Counted from the stretch's first letter, positions 17,202 to 26,243 are shown. The stretch: DNA of 64,000 bases from JAIPAN01 sp040403555 (GCA_040403555.1 JBBAKN010000004.1:248001-312000), one strand, 5' to 3'. Notes: generated by a model from the sequence alone, not told the origin. Numbers and translations: made by a program.

Positions 17202-17834
17202 ATGCAAGAATATTTAAGCCAAACCCCAGTAGCCAGTATTGTTTTATTGTTTACGGTCATCACGAGTATTTACGCCTTCTCTAACCACGAAGTTTACGGC
17301 AAGTTTATGCTACATCCGTATAGTGTAAGCCGAGGGCAACGGGTGTACTCGGTGTTTACCAGCGGACTTATTCATAAAGATTGGGGGCATTTGCTCGTAA
17401 ATATGCTCTCCTTTTATTTTTTCGCTTTCCCCTTGGAGCAAACCTTGGCTTCTTTAAGCAGCTTTGGCCATTGGCAATTTGCAGGCTTGTATGTACTCAG
17501 TTTAGTATTGAGCGATCTTGGTTCTATTATAAAGCATAAGAATGATTTTTGGTACAATAGCTTAGGCGCATCGGGTGCGGTTTGTGCCATCGTGTTTAGC
17601 TATATTTTATTTTATCCGCTTACCAAAATGATGATTTTCCCTTTGCCTATTCCCATTCCGGCGGTATTGTATGGATTTCTGTTTTTGGGCTATTGTTGGT
17701 ATGCCTCTCGTAATTCAAGTGATCATATAAACCACGATGCGCATTTTTACGGGGCCTTGGCAGGCGTGAGTATTACGGTTCTGTATCACCCAGATATTGT
17801 GCCCTACTTTTTGGGCCAATTATTGGGTAGGTAA
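17202..17834 (+). CDS. Rhomboid family intramembrane serine protease
   Basis: 210 residues and six predicted membrane helices. It cleaves membrane proteins within the bilayer. The catalytic serine sits in the GASGAVCAIVF helix. The partner histidine is in HDAHFYGALAGV (His-x-x-x-Gly-x-x-x-Gly pattern). The conserved helix-2 HKDWGHLLVNMLSFYFF matches the rhomboid HxxxxHxxxN signature. It is tightly coupled to the M14 peptidase gene (5 bases) and is convergent with the next gene, whose stop is immediately adjacent. Confidence 0.9.
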   Translation: MQEYLSQTPVASIVLLFTVITSIYAFSNHEVYGKFMLHPYSVSRGQRVYSVFTSGLIHKDWGHLLVNMLSFYFFAFPLEQTLASLSSFGHWQFAGLYVLSLVLSDLGSIIKHKNDFWYNSLGASGAVCAIVFSYILFYPLTKMMIFPLPIPIPAVLYGFLFLGYCWYASRNSSDHINHDAHFYGALAGVSITVLYHPDIVPYFLGQLLGR

Positions 17835-18812
17835 TTAGTGGAGTGGCTGCTGTTGAAAGGCGCCAGTTTCATCCGTTAAAAAACTCATCGGATTTTCGGG
17901 GTCTTTAATAATTTCGAATAGGGTAAAACCCCAAGCTTTCCAGAAATTCTCAAGCACTTGTCCATAGGTTTTTACGTCCCACGCATCAAAAATGGGCTTA
18001 CTGCTGATGCCTTGAAGCGGCATGGCCTCTATAAATATGGTATCGGGAGTAGGCAGAACGGCGTATTCGGGTAAACGATTAAACAGATAAGCCGAATAGA
18101 AAAAACGAGCACAGAGTTCTTCAAATTGTGCAGGACTTAGCGTCTGCTCATTACAAATTTCCAATAGTTCCTTGTGGTAGTGCACATTGGTCCCGTTATC
18201 TTGTAAGCAGGCAATAATTCCAAAATTATGTGCTCTGAGGCTAAAGCTTAAGGTATTTAGTTCGTCTCGGTAACTAAAAAAATTGTCTTCTTGTGCCAGC
18301 TTAAACACCTTAATGCTCCAAGGTTTAGGCTCTTCGAAGCTAATAGGCTGAACGAGCGATTGTAGCATAAGGTGCAAGTTTCCGAACTTATGCGCCATAG
18401 CTTGCGATAACGTAAAGTGTTCGCCAAGGGTTTTTTGTTGACGTATACCTTGTTTAATTTCGTGGTAAATAATGCCGTATAGTAACTTCGAAATCCATTG
18501 GAAAAGACGGAGATCCGGTACCTCTTTTACCAGTGTATATCCTCCTAAAAATGCTGCCTGTATATCGGCCTCTAGCGGTTCTATAGCTTGTTTATACACC
18601 TCGGTGCTACACGGAACCTTGAGGTCTTTGTAGGTCACCATGCTTTCATCAAGTAATTTAAACGGACGATCTGCTAAGCCAAAGGCTTGCAAAAACCAAG
18701 GCGCAAACACGCCTATTTCTTCTTCAGGTGATACCAGCGGCTGTCCACTTAAAAAACAGTGCTTTGCATCAAATTGCAGGGTTTTAAAGGGGTGGTATAA
18801 ACTATCCTGCAT
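17835..18812 (-). CDS. Conserved hypothetical protein
   Basis: 325 residues, not recognised. It is soluble, with no signal peptide or membrane helix. It is rich in aromatic residues and opens with a short segment holding a Cys and a His (FDAKHCFLSGQPL) that resembles half of a zinc-binding knuckle, with no second half. It is coupled to the upstream SPFH protein gene (3 bases between them), suggesting a shared transcript. It may be a lineage-specific protein of sphingobacteria. No function can be assigned. Confidence 0.75.
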   Translation of the reverse strand: MQDSLYHPFKTLQFDAKHCFLSGQPLVSPEEEIGVFAPWFLQAFGLADRPFKLLDESMVTYKDLKVPCSTEVYKQAIEPLEADIQAAFLGGYTLVKEVPDLRLFQWISKLLYGIIYHEIKQGIRQQKTLGEHFTLSQAMAHKFGNLHLMLQSLVQPISFEEPKPWSIKVFKLAQEDNFFSYRDELNTLSFSLRAHNFGIIACLQDNGTNVHYHKELLEICNEQTLSPAQFEELCARFFYSAYLFNRLPEYAVLPTPDTIFIEAMPLQGISSKPIFDAWDVKTYGQVLENFWKAWGFTLFEIIKDPENPMSFLTDETGAFQQQPLH

Positions 18813-18815
18813 GCA

Positions 18816-19721
18816 TTAGTTATTCCCAATAATTACCGGTGCTCCTTTGCTATTGCCCATAATAATGATTTTAGTGTTGGGCGATAAGGCAATTTCTTTT
18901 TGTGCTTTAATTGCTTCGTACTGTAATTGTTTATCGCTTAAGCCAGTAGATAAAATACGCTGATAATCGGCAATACCTTGCGCTTCCACTCGTTTACGTT
19001 CGGCCTCTTGGCGTTCTTTTTGCAAAACGAAGGTCATCTTTTGTGCATCCTGCTCGGCATTAATTTTAGACTCAATACTTTTCTTTACCGATTCGGGGAG
19101 GGTGATATTGCGGACTAATAATTGCTCCAACACCAAGCCACGTTTGGTGAAACTTTCGTTAATGGTTTTAAAAATTTTATCCTGAAATTCTTGACGTTTG
19201 GTAGAATACAAAGCCACTGCTTCGTAATAAACGGCATTATCGCGAATGGCGGTACGGGAAATTGGACGAACAATTTTATCCAAATAATCATTACCAATCT
19301 CTTTTAAAATACGTGGTGCTTCGGTAGCTCTAACTTTAAATAAAACAGAAAGATCAATGGTTACTTCCAATCCATCAGAAGACAAAACCCGAATGGCATC
19401 GTCGCCCGCTTTAGTCCCTTCATCGTGAATGCCCGACATGGTATAGTTCTGTGTTTTGGTATCAAAGTTGGTTACCTCTACCAAAGGATTGACCACGTTT
19501 AATCCACTGTATAATACATCGTTTTCTACCTTACCAAATAAGGTTTTCACACCTACTTGGCCGGCATCAATAACCTTAAACATAGATACAGAAGCACCTA
19601 AAAGGAGCAGTAAAACACCTGCAATGCGTAGCGGATTGCTAAATTTTTGAACGGGATTATCTGCACGAGACAATTGGAAACCTACGATTAAGGCAACAAG
19701 GCCTAAAATGAGTAAAAACAT
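18816..19721 (-). CDS. Prohibitin/SPFH (band 7) family membrane protein
   Basis: 301 residues. Two hydrophobic stretches at the N-terminus (LLILGLVALIVGF; IAGVLLLLLGASVSMF) anchor it. The SPFH domain follows (about 55-210: VGVKTLFGKVENDVLYSGLNVVNPLVEV ... TIDLSVLFKVR). A charged coiled coil (about 215-260: KINAEQDAQKMTFVLQKERQEAERKRVEAQ) drives oligomerisation. Bacterial members form membrane-microdomain scaffolds and often regulate proteases such as FtsH. It lies between a small membrane protein gene (23 bases upstream) and an unknown protein, probably one transcript with the rhodanese. Confidence 0.92.
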   Translation of the reverse strand: MFLLILGLVALIVGFQLSRADNPVQKFSNPLRIAGVLLLLLGASVSMFKVIDAGQVGVKTLFGKVENDVLYSGLNVVNPLVEVTNFDTKTQNYTMSGIHDEGTKAGDDAIRVLSSDGLEVTIDLSVLFKVRATEAPRILKEIGNDYLDKIVRPISRTAIRDNAVYYEAVALYSTKRQEFQDKIFKTINESFTKRGLVLEQLLVRNITLPESVKKSIESKINAEQDAQKMTFVLQKERQEAERKRVEAQGIADYQRILSTGLSDKQLQYEAIKAQKEIALSPNTKIIIMGNSKGAPVIIGNN

Positions 19722-19744
19722 AGTATTTGTTGTTTAAGTGAAAT

Positions 19745-19933
19745 TTAATCTTTTTTTGAGAGGCTTTTTACGTTTTTTAATAACCTGGCTTTTAAGAATA
19801 TAAGCAAGGCCAGTGAAAAAAGTGCTGCCGCTGTAATACCATAATGTTGTCCCTTAGCCGCCCAATAGGTGCTAAGCGTGAGTACCATAATGCCAATATT
19901 TAACAATACGTTGAGTAAAACTTTGAAAATCAT
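19745..19933 (-). CDS. Small two-helix membrane protein
   Basis: 62 residues from the ATG at 19933, which comes 1 base after the rhodanese stop; the longer in-frame opening would overlap the rhodanese gene and is rejected. Two membrane helices (FKVLLNVLLNIGIMVLTLSTYWA and GITAAALFSLALLIFLKA) are followed by a Lys-rich cytoplasmic tail. I do not recognise a function. It lies between the rhodanese and SPFH protein genes, so it may be co-transcribed with both. Confidence 0.7.
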   Translation of the reverse strand: MIFKVLLNVLLNIGIMVLTLSTYWAAKGQHYGITAAALFSLALLIFLKARLLKNVKSLSKKD

Positions 19934-19934
19934 A

Positions 19935-20249
19935 TTAGTATACCGGTATGTTAGGGTCAATTTCTTGAGCCCACGCAAGAATGCCTCCTTTTAAATTGTA
20001 TAATTTGGTAAATCCTTGTGCCTCTAATTGCATAATTGCGGCCGCACTGCGTGCGCCACTGCGGCAATGTATAATTACGGGTTTATCGGTGGCAATTTTC
20101 TCTACTTCTAACAGCAATCCACCCAATGGGATATTTTCGCCGTTTAGGTTAGATACTTCATATTCAAACTCTTCCCGAACATCTATCAGCTGAAAATCTT
20201 CTTCCTTATCTAATTTACGCTTAAGTTCTTTTACAGTAATTTCTTTCAT
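19935..20249 (-). CDS. Rhodanese-like domain protein
   Basis: 104 residues, one rhodanese domain. The active-site loop is CRSGARS, with the persulfide-carrying Cys near residue 62. LIDVREEFEYEVSNLNGENIPLG is the conserved N-terminal part. It may transfer sulfur or act as a redox/sulfur carrier in the cytoplasm (single-domain GlpE/PspE type without signal peptide). It heads a probable operon with the small membrane protein and the SPFH gene, and it is divergent from the marR gene. Confidence 0.92.
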   Translation of the reverse strand: MKEITVKELKRKLDKEEDFQLIDVREEFEYEVSNLNGENIPLGGLLLEVEKIATDKPVIIHCRSGARSAAAIMQLEAQGFTKLYNLKGGILAWAQEIDPNIPVY

Positions 20250-20266
20250 ACGTATGCCTTTATTAA

Positions 20267-20274
20267 CAAAGGTA
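20267..20274 (-). promoter_or_regulatory. -7 promoter box for the rhodanese operon
   Basis: On the minus strand TACCTTTG matches TAnnTTTG at all fixed positions. Predicted start is near 20263, 14 bases before the ATG. The left MarR-type site begins 33 bases upstream of it. Confidence 0.5.
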
Positions 20275-20306
20275 TCAAATACTCAACAATAAAATTTAAA
20301 AAATCA

Positions 20307-20364
20307 ATTACTATGCTTGCATATCAATTTTGAAATCTTATATTTGTTATGCAAGCATAGTAAT
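20307..20364. promoter_or_regulatory. Paired MarR-type operators around the marR-fad promoter
   Basis: A perfect 17-bp inverted repeat (20307-20323 and 20348-20364) has a 24-base spacer. Each arm contains a near-palindrome (TATGC-2 bases-GCATA type), the usual shape of a MarR dimer site, so two dimers could bind 41 bp apart. The left site covers the likely -33 element (CTTG, 20316-20319). The -7 box lies between the sites. The right site ends 3 bases before the marR ATG. I infer autorepression of marR and the fad operon. Confidence 0.75.
20339..20346 (+). promoter_or_regulatory. -7 promoter box for marR-fadN-fadA-fadE
   Basis: TATATTTG matches TAnnTTTG at all fixed positions, with CTTG 19 bases upstream as a -33 element. 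Predicted start is near 20350, inside the right operator. An in-frame opening at 20317 lies upstream of this box, so the ATG at 20368 is the real marR start. Confidence 0.7.
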
Positions 20365-20367
20365 AAG

Positions 20368-20808
20368 ATGAAACCAGAAGATACCGTTGATTATTTTTTA
20401 AAGGTTGTTTGGCAAAATGTAGCCAATACCTATAACCAAATTGCTTCGGGTTTTGGTATTACACAAGCCTTGGGCTATGCCCTTATTAATATTCACGACG
20501 AGGGTACGGCCGTTTCTCAAATCGCCATACTATTGGGCGTAAAATCTACCAGCTTATCGCGTATGTTGAATAACATGGAGGGCTTGGGTTTAATTTACCG
20601 CAAGGTATCTTTGGATGATAAGCGCTCGGTAAAAATTTACCTCACCGATTTTGGTAAAGAACAGCGCCAAAAAGCCAAAGAAGTAGTGCGTAAATTTAAC
20701 GAGTATTTGAACATCCATTTAGAACAAAAAGAGCGTCAGCAATTAATTGCGGCCTTGCAAAAAATAAACCAGCTTACGCTGGCCTATCAACCTACATCTG
20801 GACTATGA
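20368..20808 (+). CDS. MarR family transcriptional regulator of the fad operon
   Basis: 146 residues, normal MarR size. The winged helix-turn-helix is visible: AVSQIAILLGVKSTSLSRMLNNMEGLGLIYRK, then the wing DDKRSVKIYLTDFGKE. Amphipathic helices at both ends form the dimer interface. Its gene sits between paired MarR-type palindromes and the beta-oxidation genes, and its stop overlaps the fadN start (ATGA). It therefore very probably represses this operon and responds to an acyl-CoA or fatty acid; the ligand is inference. Confidence 0.92.
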   Translation: MKPEDTVDYFLKVVWQNVANTYNQIASGFGITQALGYALINIHDEGTAVSQIAILLGVKSTSLSRMLNNMEGLGLIYRKVSLDDKRSVKIYLTDFGKEQRQKAKEVVRKFNEYLNIHLEQKERQQLIAALQKINQLTLAYQPTSGL

Positions 20809-23210
20809 AAAGAAGTATAAAAAAAGTGGCCGTATTGGGCTCGGGAATTATGGGTTCTCGTATTGCCTGTCATTTCGCTAACATTGGCGTAGAAGTGTTG
20901 TTGTTAGATATCGCTCCCAAAGAGCTTACACCCGAAGAACAAGCCAAAGGCCTTAGCTTGGAGCATCCGGCGGTACGCAATAAAATTGTAAATGCGGCTT
21001 TAGAAACAGCAGTAAAATCTAACCCATCGCCCATTTTTACCAAGCGTAGCCTTAGCCGAATTAGCACCGGTAATTTTACCGATGACATGAAAGACATTGC
21101 TACCTGCGATTGGACGATTGAAGTGGTAGTAGAAAACCTAGATATTAAGAAAAAGGTATACGAGCAGGTAGAACAATTCCGTAAGCCTGGCACCTTAATT
21201 ACCTCCAACACTTCGGGCATTCCTATACATTTAATGGCCGAAGGGCGTTCCGAAGATTTTCAAAAACATTTCTGCGGAACCCACTTTTTTAATCCGCCCC
21301 GTTATTTACGCTTGCTAGAAATTATTCCAACACCCCATACCGATCCAGAAATTGTAGATTTTCTGATGCATTATGGCGATCAGTTTTTGGGTAAAACTAC
21401 CGTTTTGTGTAAAGATACACCGGCCTTTATTGCCAACAGAGTGGGTGTTTACTCCATCATGTCTTTATTGCATTTGGTGGAGAAAATGGATTTAACAGTA
21501 GAAGAGGTTGATAAATATACCGGCCCGGTATTGGGTCGTCCAAAATCGGCAACTTTTCGCACTACCGATGTAGTGGGATTAGATACTATGATTAACGTAG
21601 CCAATGGGTTATACCAAAACGTACCCAACGATAAAGCACATTCCCTTTTTCAATTACCAGGCTATGTGTTAAAAATGAAAGAAAACAATTGGTTGGGCGA
21701 TAAAACCAAGCAAGGATTTTATAAAAAAGTAAAAGGCGAAAATGGCAAAAGCGAAATTTTAGCCCTCGATTTAAAAACACTCGAATACCGTCCGCAAGAA
21801 AAAGTAAAATCGGCCACACTCGATGGTTTAAAATTAATTGATAACCTTCGCGACCGCATGAAGGCCTATGCCAAAGGCACAGACCGAGCCGGCGAATTTT
21901 TCAGAACTGCTTTTTTCGGCTTATTCGAATATGTATCGGATCGTATTCCCGAAATTTCGGATGAATTGTACCGCATAGACGATGCTATGCGTGCCGGTTT
22001 TGGCTGGGAACTGGGTCCATTTGAAGTGTGGGATGCCATTGGCATCAGCGAAGCACTTGCCGGAATGAAAACGCTAGGCAACGAAGCTGCCCCTTGGGTA
22101 CACGAAATGCTTGCTGCTGGGCATACTTCTTTTTATAAAGTAGAAGATGGCCTAAAAAAATACTACGATATTCCGAGCAAAAGCTACAAAGCCATACCGG
22201 GCACCGATGCCTTTATTATTTTAGATAACATTCGGGCTAGCAAAACCATTTGGAAAAATACCGGTACCACCATCACCGATTTGGGCGATGGTATCATCAA
22301 TCTAGAATTTCATACTAAAATGAATACCATTGGTGGCGATGTGATTCAAGGGATAAACAAAGCCATTGATTTGGCCGAAAAAGATTTCCGCGGATTGGTT
22401 ATCGGAAACGATGGGGCCAATTTTTCTGCTGGGGCCAATATCGGTATGATTTTTATGGCGGCCATTGAAGAAGAGTGGGACGAGATTAATATGGCCATTC
22501 GTGCTTTTCAAAATACTTCCATGCGCTTGCGCTACTCGAGTATTCCGGTGGTAGTGGCGCCTCACAATTTAACCTTAGGTGGTAGTTGCGAATTTTCACT
22601 CCATGCCGATCACGTACAACTAAATGCCGAAACCTATATGGGCTTGGTAGAATTTGGTGTAGGCTTAATTCCCGGAGGAGGAGGCACCAAAGAATTTGCA
22701 CTACGGGTTTCCGATGAATTGAAAGATGGCCAAATTGATCAAAATGTATTAAAGGATCGCTTTTTAACGATCGCCATGGCCAAGGTTTCTACCTCGGGTG
22801 CCGAGGCAGCTGATTTGGGTTATTTACAAGTGGGTAAATACAGTATCACCATGAACCGCAGTCGTTTAATAGCCGATGCAAAAGCTAAAGCCTTGGAGCT
22901 TGCCGATGCTGGATATACACAACCGGTGCGTCGTACGGATATAAAAGTATTGGGCAAATCGGGTTTAGGCATTGTTTACGCAGGTGCCAACTCTATGTTT
23001 GCCGGAAATTATATTTCGGAACACGATAAAAAAATATCCGAAAAATTAGGCTATGTGATGTGTGGTGGCAATTTGTCGGCACCAAGCATGGTAAGCGAAC
23101 AGTATTTGCTTGATTTAGAGCGGGAAGCTTTTTTATCGCTGTGCGGAGAAAAGAAAACCTTAGAACGTATTCAAAGTATCATTACCAAGGGTAAACCATT
23201 AAGAAATTAA
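20805..23210 (+). CDS. fadN: 3-hydroxyacyl-CoA dehydrogenase / enoyl-CoA hydratase (FadN type)
   Basis: 801 residues. The NAD-binding dehydrogenase half comes first (VAVLGSGIMGSRIACHFANIG, about 8-30; GTHFFNPPRYLRLLEI; a second C-terminal dehydrogenase domain to about 460). The crotonase half comes last (FSAGANIG, about 545; GGSCEFSLHADHVQLN, about 591; EFGVGLIPGGGGTKEFA, about 618-634). This order is that of Bacillus FadN and the reverse of E. coli FadB. It performs hydration and NAD-dependent oxidation in beta-oxidation. It starts within the marR stop and is followed 12 bases later by fadA. Confidence 0.93.
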   Translation: MKRSIKKVAVLGSGIMGSRIACHFANIGVEVLLLDIAPKELTPEEQAKGLSLEHPAVRNKIVNAALETAVKSNPSPIFTKRSLSRISTGNFTDDMKDIATCDWTIEVVVENLDIKKKVYEQVEQFRKPGTLITSNTSGIPIHLMAEGRSEDFQKHFCGTHFFNPPRYLRLLEIIPTPHTDPEIVDFLMHYGDQFLGKTTVLCKDTPAFIANRVGVYSIMSLLHLVEKMDLTVEEVDKYTGPVLGRPKSATFRTTDVVGLDTMINVANGLYQNVPNDKAHSLFQLPGYVLKMKENNWLGDKTKQGFYKKVKGENGKSEILALDLKTLEYRPQEKVKSATLDGLKLIDNLRDRMKAYAKGTDRAGEFFRTAFFGLFEYVSDRIPEISDELYRIDDAMRAGFGWELGPFEVWDAIGISEALAGMKTLGNEAAPWVHEMLAAGHTSFYKVEDGLKKYYDIPSKSYKAIPGTDAFIILDNIRASKTIWKNTGTTITDLGDGIINLEFHTKMNTIGGDVIQGINKAIDLAEKDFRGLVIGNDGANFSAGANIGMIFMAAIEEEWDEINMAIRAFQNTSMRLRYSSIPVVVAPHNLTLGGSCEFSLHADHVQLNAETYMGLVEFGVGLIPGGGGTKEFALRVSDELKDGQIDQNVLKDRFLTIAMAKVSTSGAEAADLGYLQVGKYSITMNRSRLIADAKAKALELADAGYTQPVRRTDIKVLGKSGLGIVYAGANSMFAGNYISEHDKKISEKLGYVMCGGNLSAPSMVSEQYLLDLEREAFLSLCGEKKTLERIQSIITKGKPLRN

Positions 23211-23222
23211 ATAAGGAGAATC

Positions 23223-24401
23223 ATGCAAGAAGCATATATCATAGCAGGATACCGTACCGCGGTGGGCAAAGCCCCAAAAGGAGTTTTCCGCTTTACTAGG
23301 GCCGATGAATTGGCTGCCGAAGTGGTTAAAGCTTTAGTAGCCTCGGTGCCTAATTTAGATAAAGAACAAATAGACGACGTGATTGTGGGTAATGCCACCC
23401 CTGAAGCCGAGCAAGGCTTAAATATTGCTCGTATGGTTTCATTAATGGGGTTAAATACCGATAAAGTGCCCGGCGTAACCATGAACCGCTATTGCGCTTC
23501 TGGTTTAGAAACCATTGCTACTGCGGTAGCGAAAATTCGTTCGGGTATGGCCAATTGTATTGTAGCCGGTGGAGTTGAAGTGATGTCGGGTATGCCTTTT
23601 GGCGGTTGGAAATTAGTGCCCAACCCCGAAGTTGCCAAAGCGCATCCCGAATGGTATTGGGGCATGGGTCTAACTGCCGAAGCCGTTGCCAACGACTATA
23701 AAGTGAGCAGAGAAGCGCAAGATGAATTTGCATTTAATTCTCACCAAAAAGCAATTAAAGGTTTAGAAAGTGGACGTTTAAAAGCCGGTGTGTTGCCCAT
23801 TAGCATTACCGAGAATTATGTGGATGCCAATTTGAAAAAGAAAACTCGAGACTATGTGGTAGATACCGACGAAGGTCCGAGATCGGATACGAGCATTGAA
23901 AAATTAGCCAAATTGAAGCCAGTATTTGCGGCCAATGGAAGCATTACGGCTGGTAACTCGTCGCAAACTTCAGATGGTGCTGCCTTTGTATTGGTAGTAT
24001 CAGAAAGTATGCTAAAACAATTAGGCGTGCAGCCAATTGCCCGTTTGGTTAGTTATGGTGTGGCCGGCGTTCCTCCTCGAATTATGGGTATTGGTCCTAT
24101 TGAAGCCATTCCTTTGGCTTTAAAAAAGGCGGGCATGAAACAAGATCAATTGGATTTAATTGAATTGAATGAGGCTTTTGCTTCTCAATCTTTAGCCATT
24201 ATAAACACCTTAGGTTTAAATACCGATATCGTGAATGTAAATGGCGGAGCCATTGCCCTGGGGCACCCATTGGGTTGTACAGGCGCCAAATTAACCGTAC
24301 AAGTACTTAACGAATTAAAAGCAAGAAATAAAAAATATGGCATGGTAACTATGTGTGTAGGTACTGGCCAAGGAGCAGCAGGCATTTTCGAACTGCTATA
24401 A
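23223..24401 (+). CDS. fadA: Acetyl-CoA C-acyltransferase (3-ketoacyl-CoA thiolase)
   Basis: 392 residues, standard thiolase. It performs thiolytic cleavage of 3-ketoacyl-CoA to acetyl-CoA and a shortened acyl-CoA. The nucleophilic Cys is in NRYCASGLET (about 91). The active-site His is in GGAIALGHPLGCTG (about 347) and the acid/base Cys in CVGTGQGAAG (about 378). An AAGGAG lies 4 bases before the ATG, uncommon in this genome and closer than ideal. It is the middle gene of fadN-fadA-fadE. Confidence 0.95.
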   Translation: MQEAYIIAGYRTAVGKAPKGVFRFTRADELAAEVVKALVASVPNLDKEQIDDVIVGNATPEAEQGLNIARMVSLMGLNTDKVPGVTMNRYCASGLETIATAVAKIRSGMANCIVAGGVEVMSGMPFGGWKLVPNPEVAKAHPEWYWGMGLTAEAVANDYKVSREAQDEFAFNSHQKAIKGLESGRLKAGVLPISITENYVDANLKKKTRDYVVDTDEGPRSDTSIEKLAKLKPVFAANGSITAGNSSQTSDGAAFVLVVSESMLKQLGVQPIARLVSYGVAGVPPRIMGIGPIEAIPLALKKAGMKQDQLDLIELNEAFASQSLAIINTLGLNTDIVNVNGGAIALGHPLGCTGAKLTVQVLNELKARNKKYGMVTMCVGTGQGAAGIFELL

Positions 24402-24412
24402 ATCAATACATC

Positions 24413-26194
24413 ATGGAAAAAACACATACAAAAGGTGGTGAATTCATCATCAAAGACACCGAAGCGGCAGACATTTTCATTCCCGAAGAGTTTGACGAAG
24501 AACAGTTAATGATTAAAAAAACCTGCGAAGATTTTTTGCAGGCAGAGGTTAACCCAAATTTAGACCGTATTGATAAGCTAGAGGAAGGCTTGATGCCAAG
24601 TTTGCTCGATAAAGCAGGCGAATTGGGCCTATTGGCTGTTTCTATTCCCGAAGAATACGGCGGCTTTGGAAAAAACTTCAACACCTCCATGTTGGTGGCC
24701 GATATTGTAGGTGCTGGACACTCCTTCGCCGTAGCCATTTCGGCGCATACTGGTATTGGTACCTTGCCCATTTTGTATTATGGCAACGAAGCCCAAAAAA
24801 CAAAATACATTCCCAAATTAGCTAGTGGAGAGTGGAAAGCCTCCTATTGCTTAACCGAACCCAATTCAGGTTCTGATGCCAATTCGGGGCGTACCAAAGC
24901 GGTATTAAATAAAGAGGGCACCCATTATTTAATTACCGGCCAAAAAATGTGGATTACCAATGGTGGTTTTGCCGATATTTTTATTGTGTTTGCCAAAATT
25001 GAAGACGATGAAAATCTAACCGCATTTATTGTAGAGAAAACTTTCGGAGGTATAACCATGAATCCCGAAGAACATAAAATGGGTATTAAGGGTTCTTCAA
25101 CCCGTCAGGTTTTTTTTAACGATTGCCCGGTGCCGGTAGAAAACGTTCTTTCCGACCGCCAAAATGGATTTAAAATTGCTGTAAATATTTTAAATATTGG
25201 CCGTATTAAATTGGGTGCAGCAGCTATCGGCTCTTCTCGTGCGGTAATTGATAAGTCTATTAATTATGCCAATGAGCGGGTGCAATTCAAACTTCAAATT
25301 TCAAAATTTGGGGCTATACGTTATAAATTGGCAGAAATGGCCACCCGTAATTTTGCTATAGAAAGTGCGTGCTACCGAGCCGGCCAAAATATTGACGATG
25401 CCTACGATGCACTCGTTGCTGGAGGCATGGAAACTGGTAAAGCCAAGCTAAAATCTACCGAAGAATTTGCTGTTGAGTGCGCCATTTTAAAAGTATGGGG
25501 ATCGGAAATGTTGGATTATGTGGTAGATGAAGGTGTGCAAGTATATGGGGGCATGGGCTATTCTGCCGAAGCGCCTATGGATAGAGCCTACCGCGATAGC
25601 CGTATCAACCGCATTTTCGAAGGAACCAATGAAATTAACCGTTTGCTGATTGTAGACATGCTCTTGAAACGTGCCTTAAAAGGCGAATTGGATTTAATGA
25701 CGCCTGCGCAAGCGGTTGCTTCCGAACTGATGTCTATCCCTGAATTTGGTGAAGAAGATGACAGTTTATTTGCAGCCGAGAAAAAGACGCTTAAAAATCT
25801 GAAAAAAGCAGGCCTCATGATTGCCGGTTCTGCCGTGCAAAAACTGATGATGAGTTTGGCCAAAGAGCAAGAAATTCTGATGAATATCGCCGATATTATT
25901 GGTGCGGTATATGTAGTCGAATCGACGATTTTGAGGGTAGAAAAATTGGTGAAAGCTAGAGGCGAAGAAGCCGTGCAAGGCCAATTAGATATGATGCGTA
26001 TTTATTTGCAAGAAGCTGTAGATTCGGTTTATTTGGCTGGTAAAGAAGCCTTAAACTCTTTTGCCGAAGGCGATGAATTAAACATGATGTTGGTAGGCTT
26101 ACGCCGCTTTACCAAGCTAGCACCTTATAATATAAAAGATGCCCGCCAACGTGTAGCCAAACAGCTTATTGAGGCTAATAAATATTGTTACTAA
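24413..26194 (+). CDS. fadE: Acyl-CoA dehydrogenase (FadE type)
   Basis: 593 residues from the ATG at 24413, which lies 11 bases after the fadA stop; an upstream frame inside fadA is rejected. It performs FAD-dependent alpha,beta-dehydrogenation of acyl-CoA. Motifs are EEYGGFG, SYCLTEPNSGSDANS (FAD/substrate binding, about 150), WITNGGFADIFIVFAK, and QVYGGMGYSAEAPMDRAYRDSRINRIFEGTNEINR near 380-415. A C-terminal extension of about 160 residues is typical of the long VLCAD-like and Bacillus FadE group. It closes the operon, before a terminator. Confidence 0.93.
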   Translation: MEKTHTKGGEFIIKDTEAADIFIPEEFDEEQLMIKKTCEDFLQAEVNPNLDRIDKLEEGLMPSLLDKAGELGLLAVSIPEEYGGFGKNFNTSMLVADIVGAGHSFAVAISAHTGIGTLPILYYGNEAQKTKYIPKLASGEWKASYCLTEPNSGSDANSGRTKAVLNKEGTHYLITGQKMWITNGGFADIFIVFAKIEDDENLTAFIVEKTFGGITMNPEEHKMGIKGSSTRQVFFNDCPVPVENVLSDRQNGFKIAVNILNIGRIKLGAAAIGSSRAVIDKSINYANERVQFKLQISKFGAIRYKLAEMATRNFAIESACYRAGQNIDDAYDALVAGGMETGKAKLKSTEEFAVECAILKVWGSEMLDYVVDEGVQVYGGMGYSAEAPMDRAYRDSRINRIFEGTNEINRLLIVDMLLKRALKGELDLMTPAQAVASELMSIPEFGEEDDSLFAAEKKTLKNLKKAGLMIAGSAVQKLMMSLAKEQEILMNIADIIGAVYVVESTILRVEKLVKARGEEAVQGQLDMMRIYLQEAVDSVYLAGKEALNSFAEGDELNMMLVGLRRFTKLAPYNIKDARQRVAKQLIEANKYCY

Positions 26195-26209
26195 GTTATT
26201 GCAAAAGAG

Positions 26210-26243
26210 AGCCGTTCTAATGCAAATCAGAGCGGCTTTTTTT
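26210..26243 (+). terminator. Terminator of the fad operon
   Basis: Stem AGCCGTTCT / AGAGCGGCT (one G-U pair in RNA), 10-base loop, then a T-run. It lies 15 bases after the acyl-CoA dehydrogenase stop. Confidence 0.85.

Noticed and set aside
20317..20367. Longer N-terminus for the MarR regulator
   Set aside because: The extension starts upstream of the -7 box and runs through the operator; MarR homology begins after the ATG at 20368.
24353..24412. Longer N-terminus for the acyl-CoA dehydrogenase inside fadA
   Set aside because: It overlaps the conserved thiolase C-terminus in another frame and has no homology.
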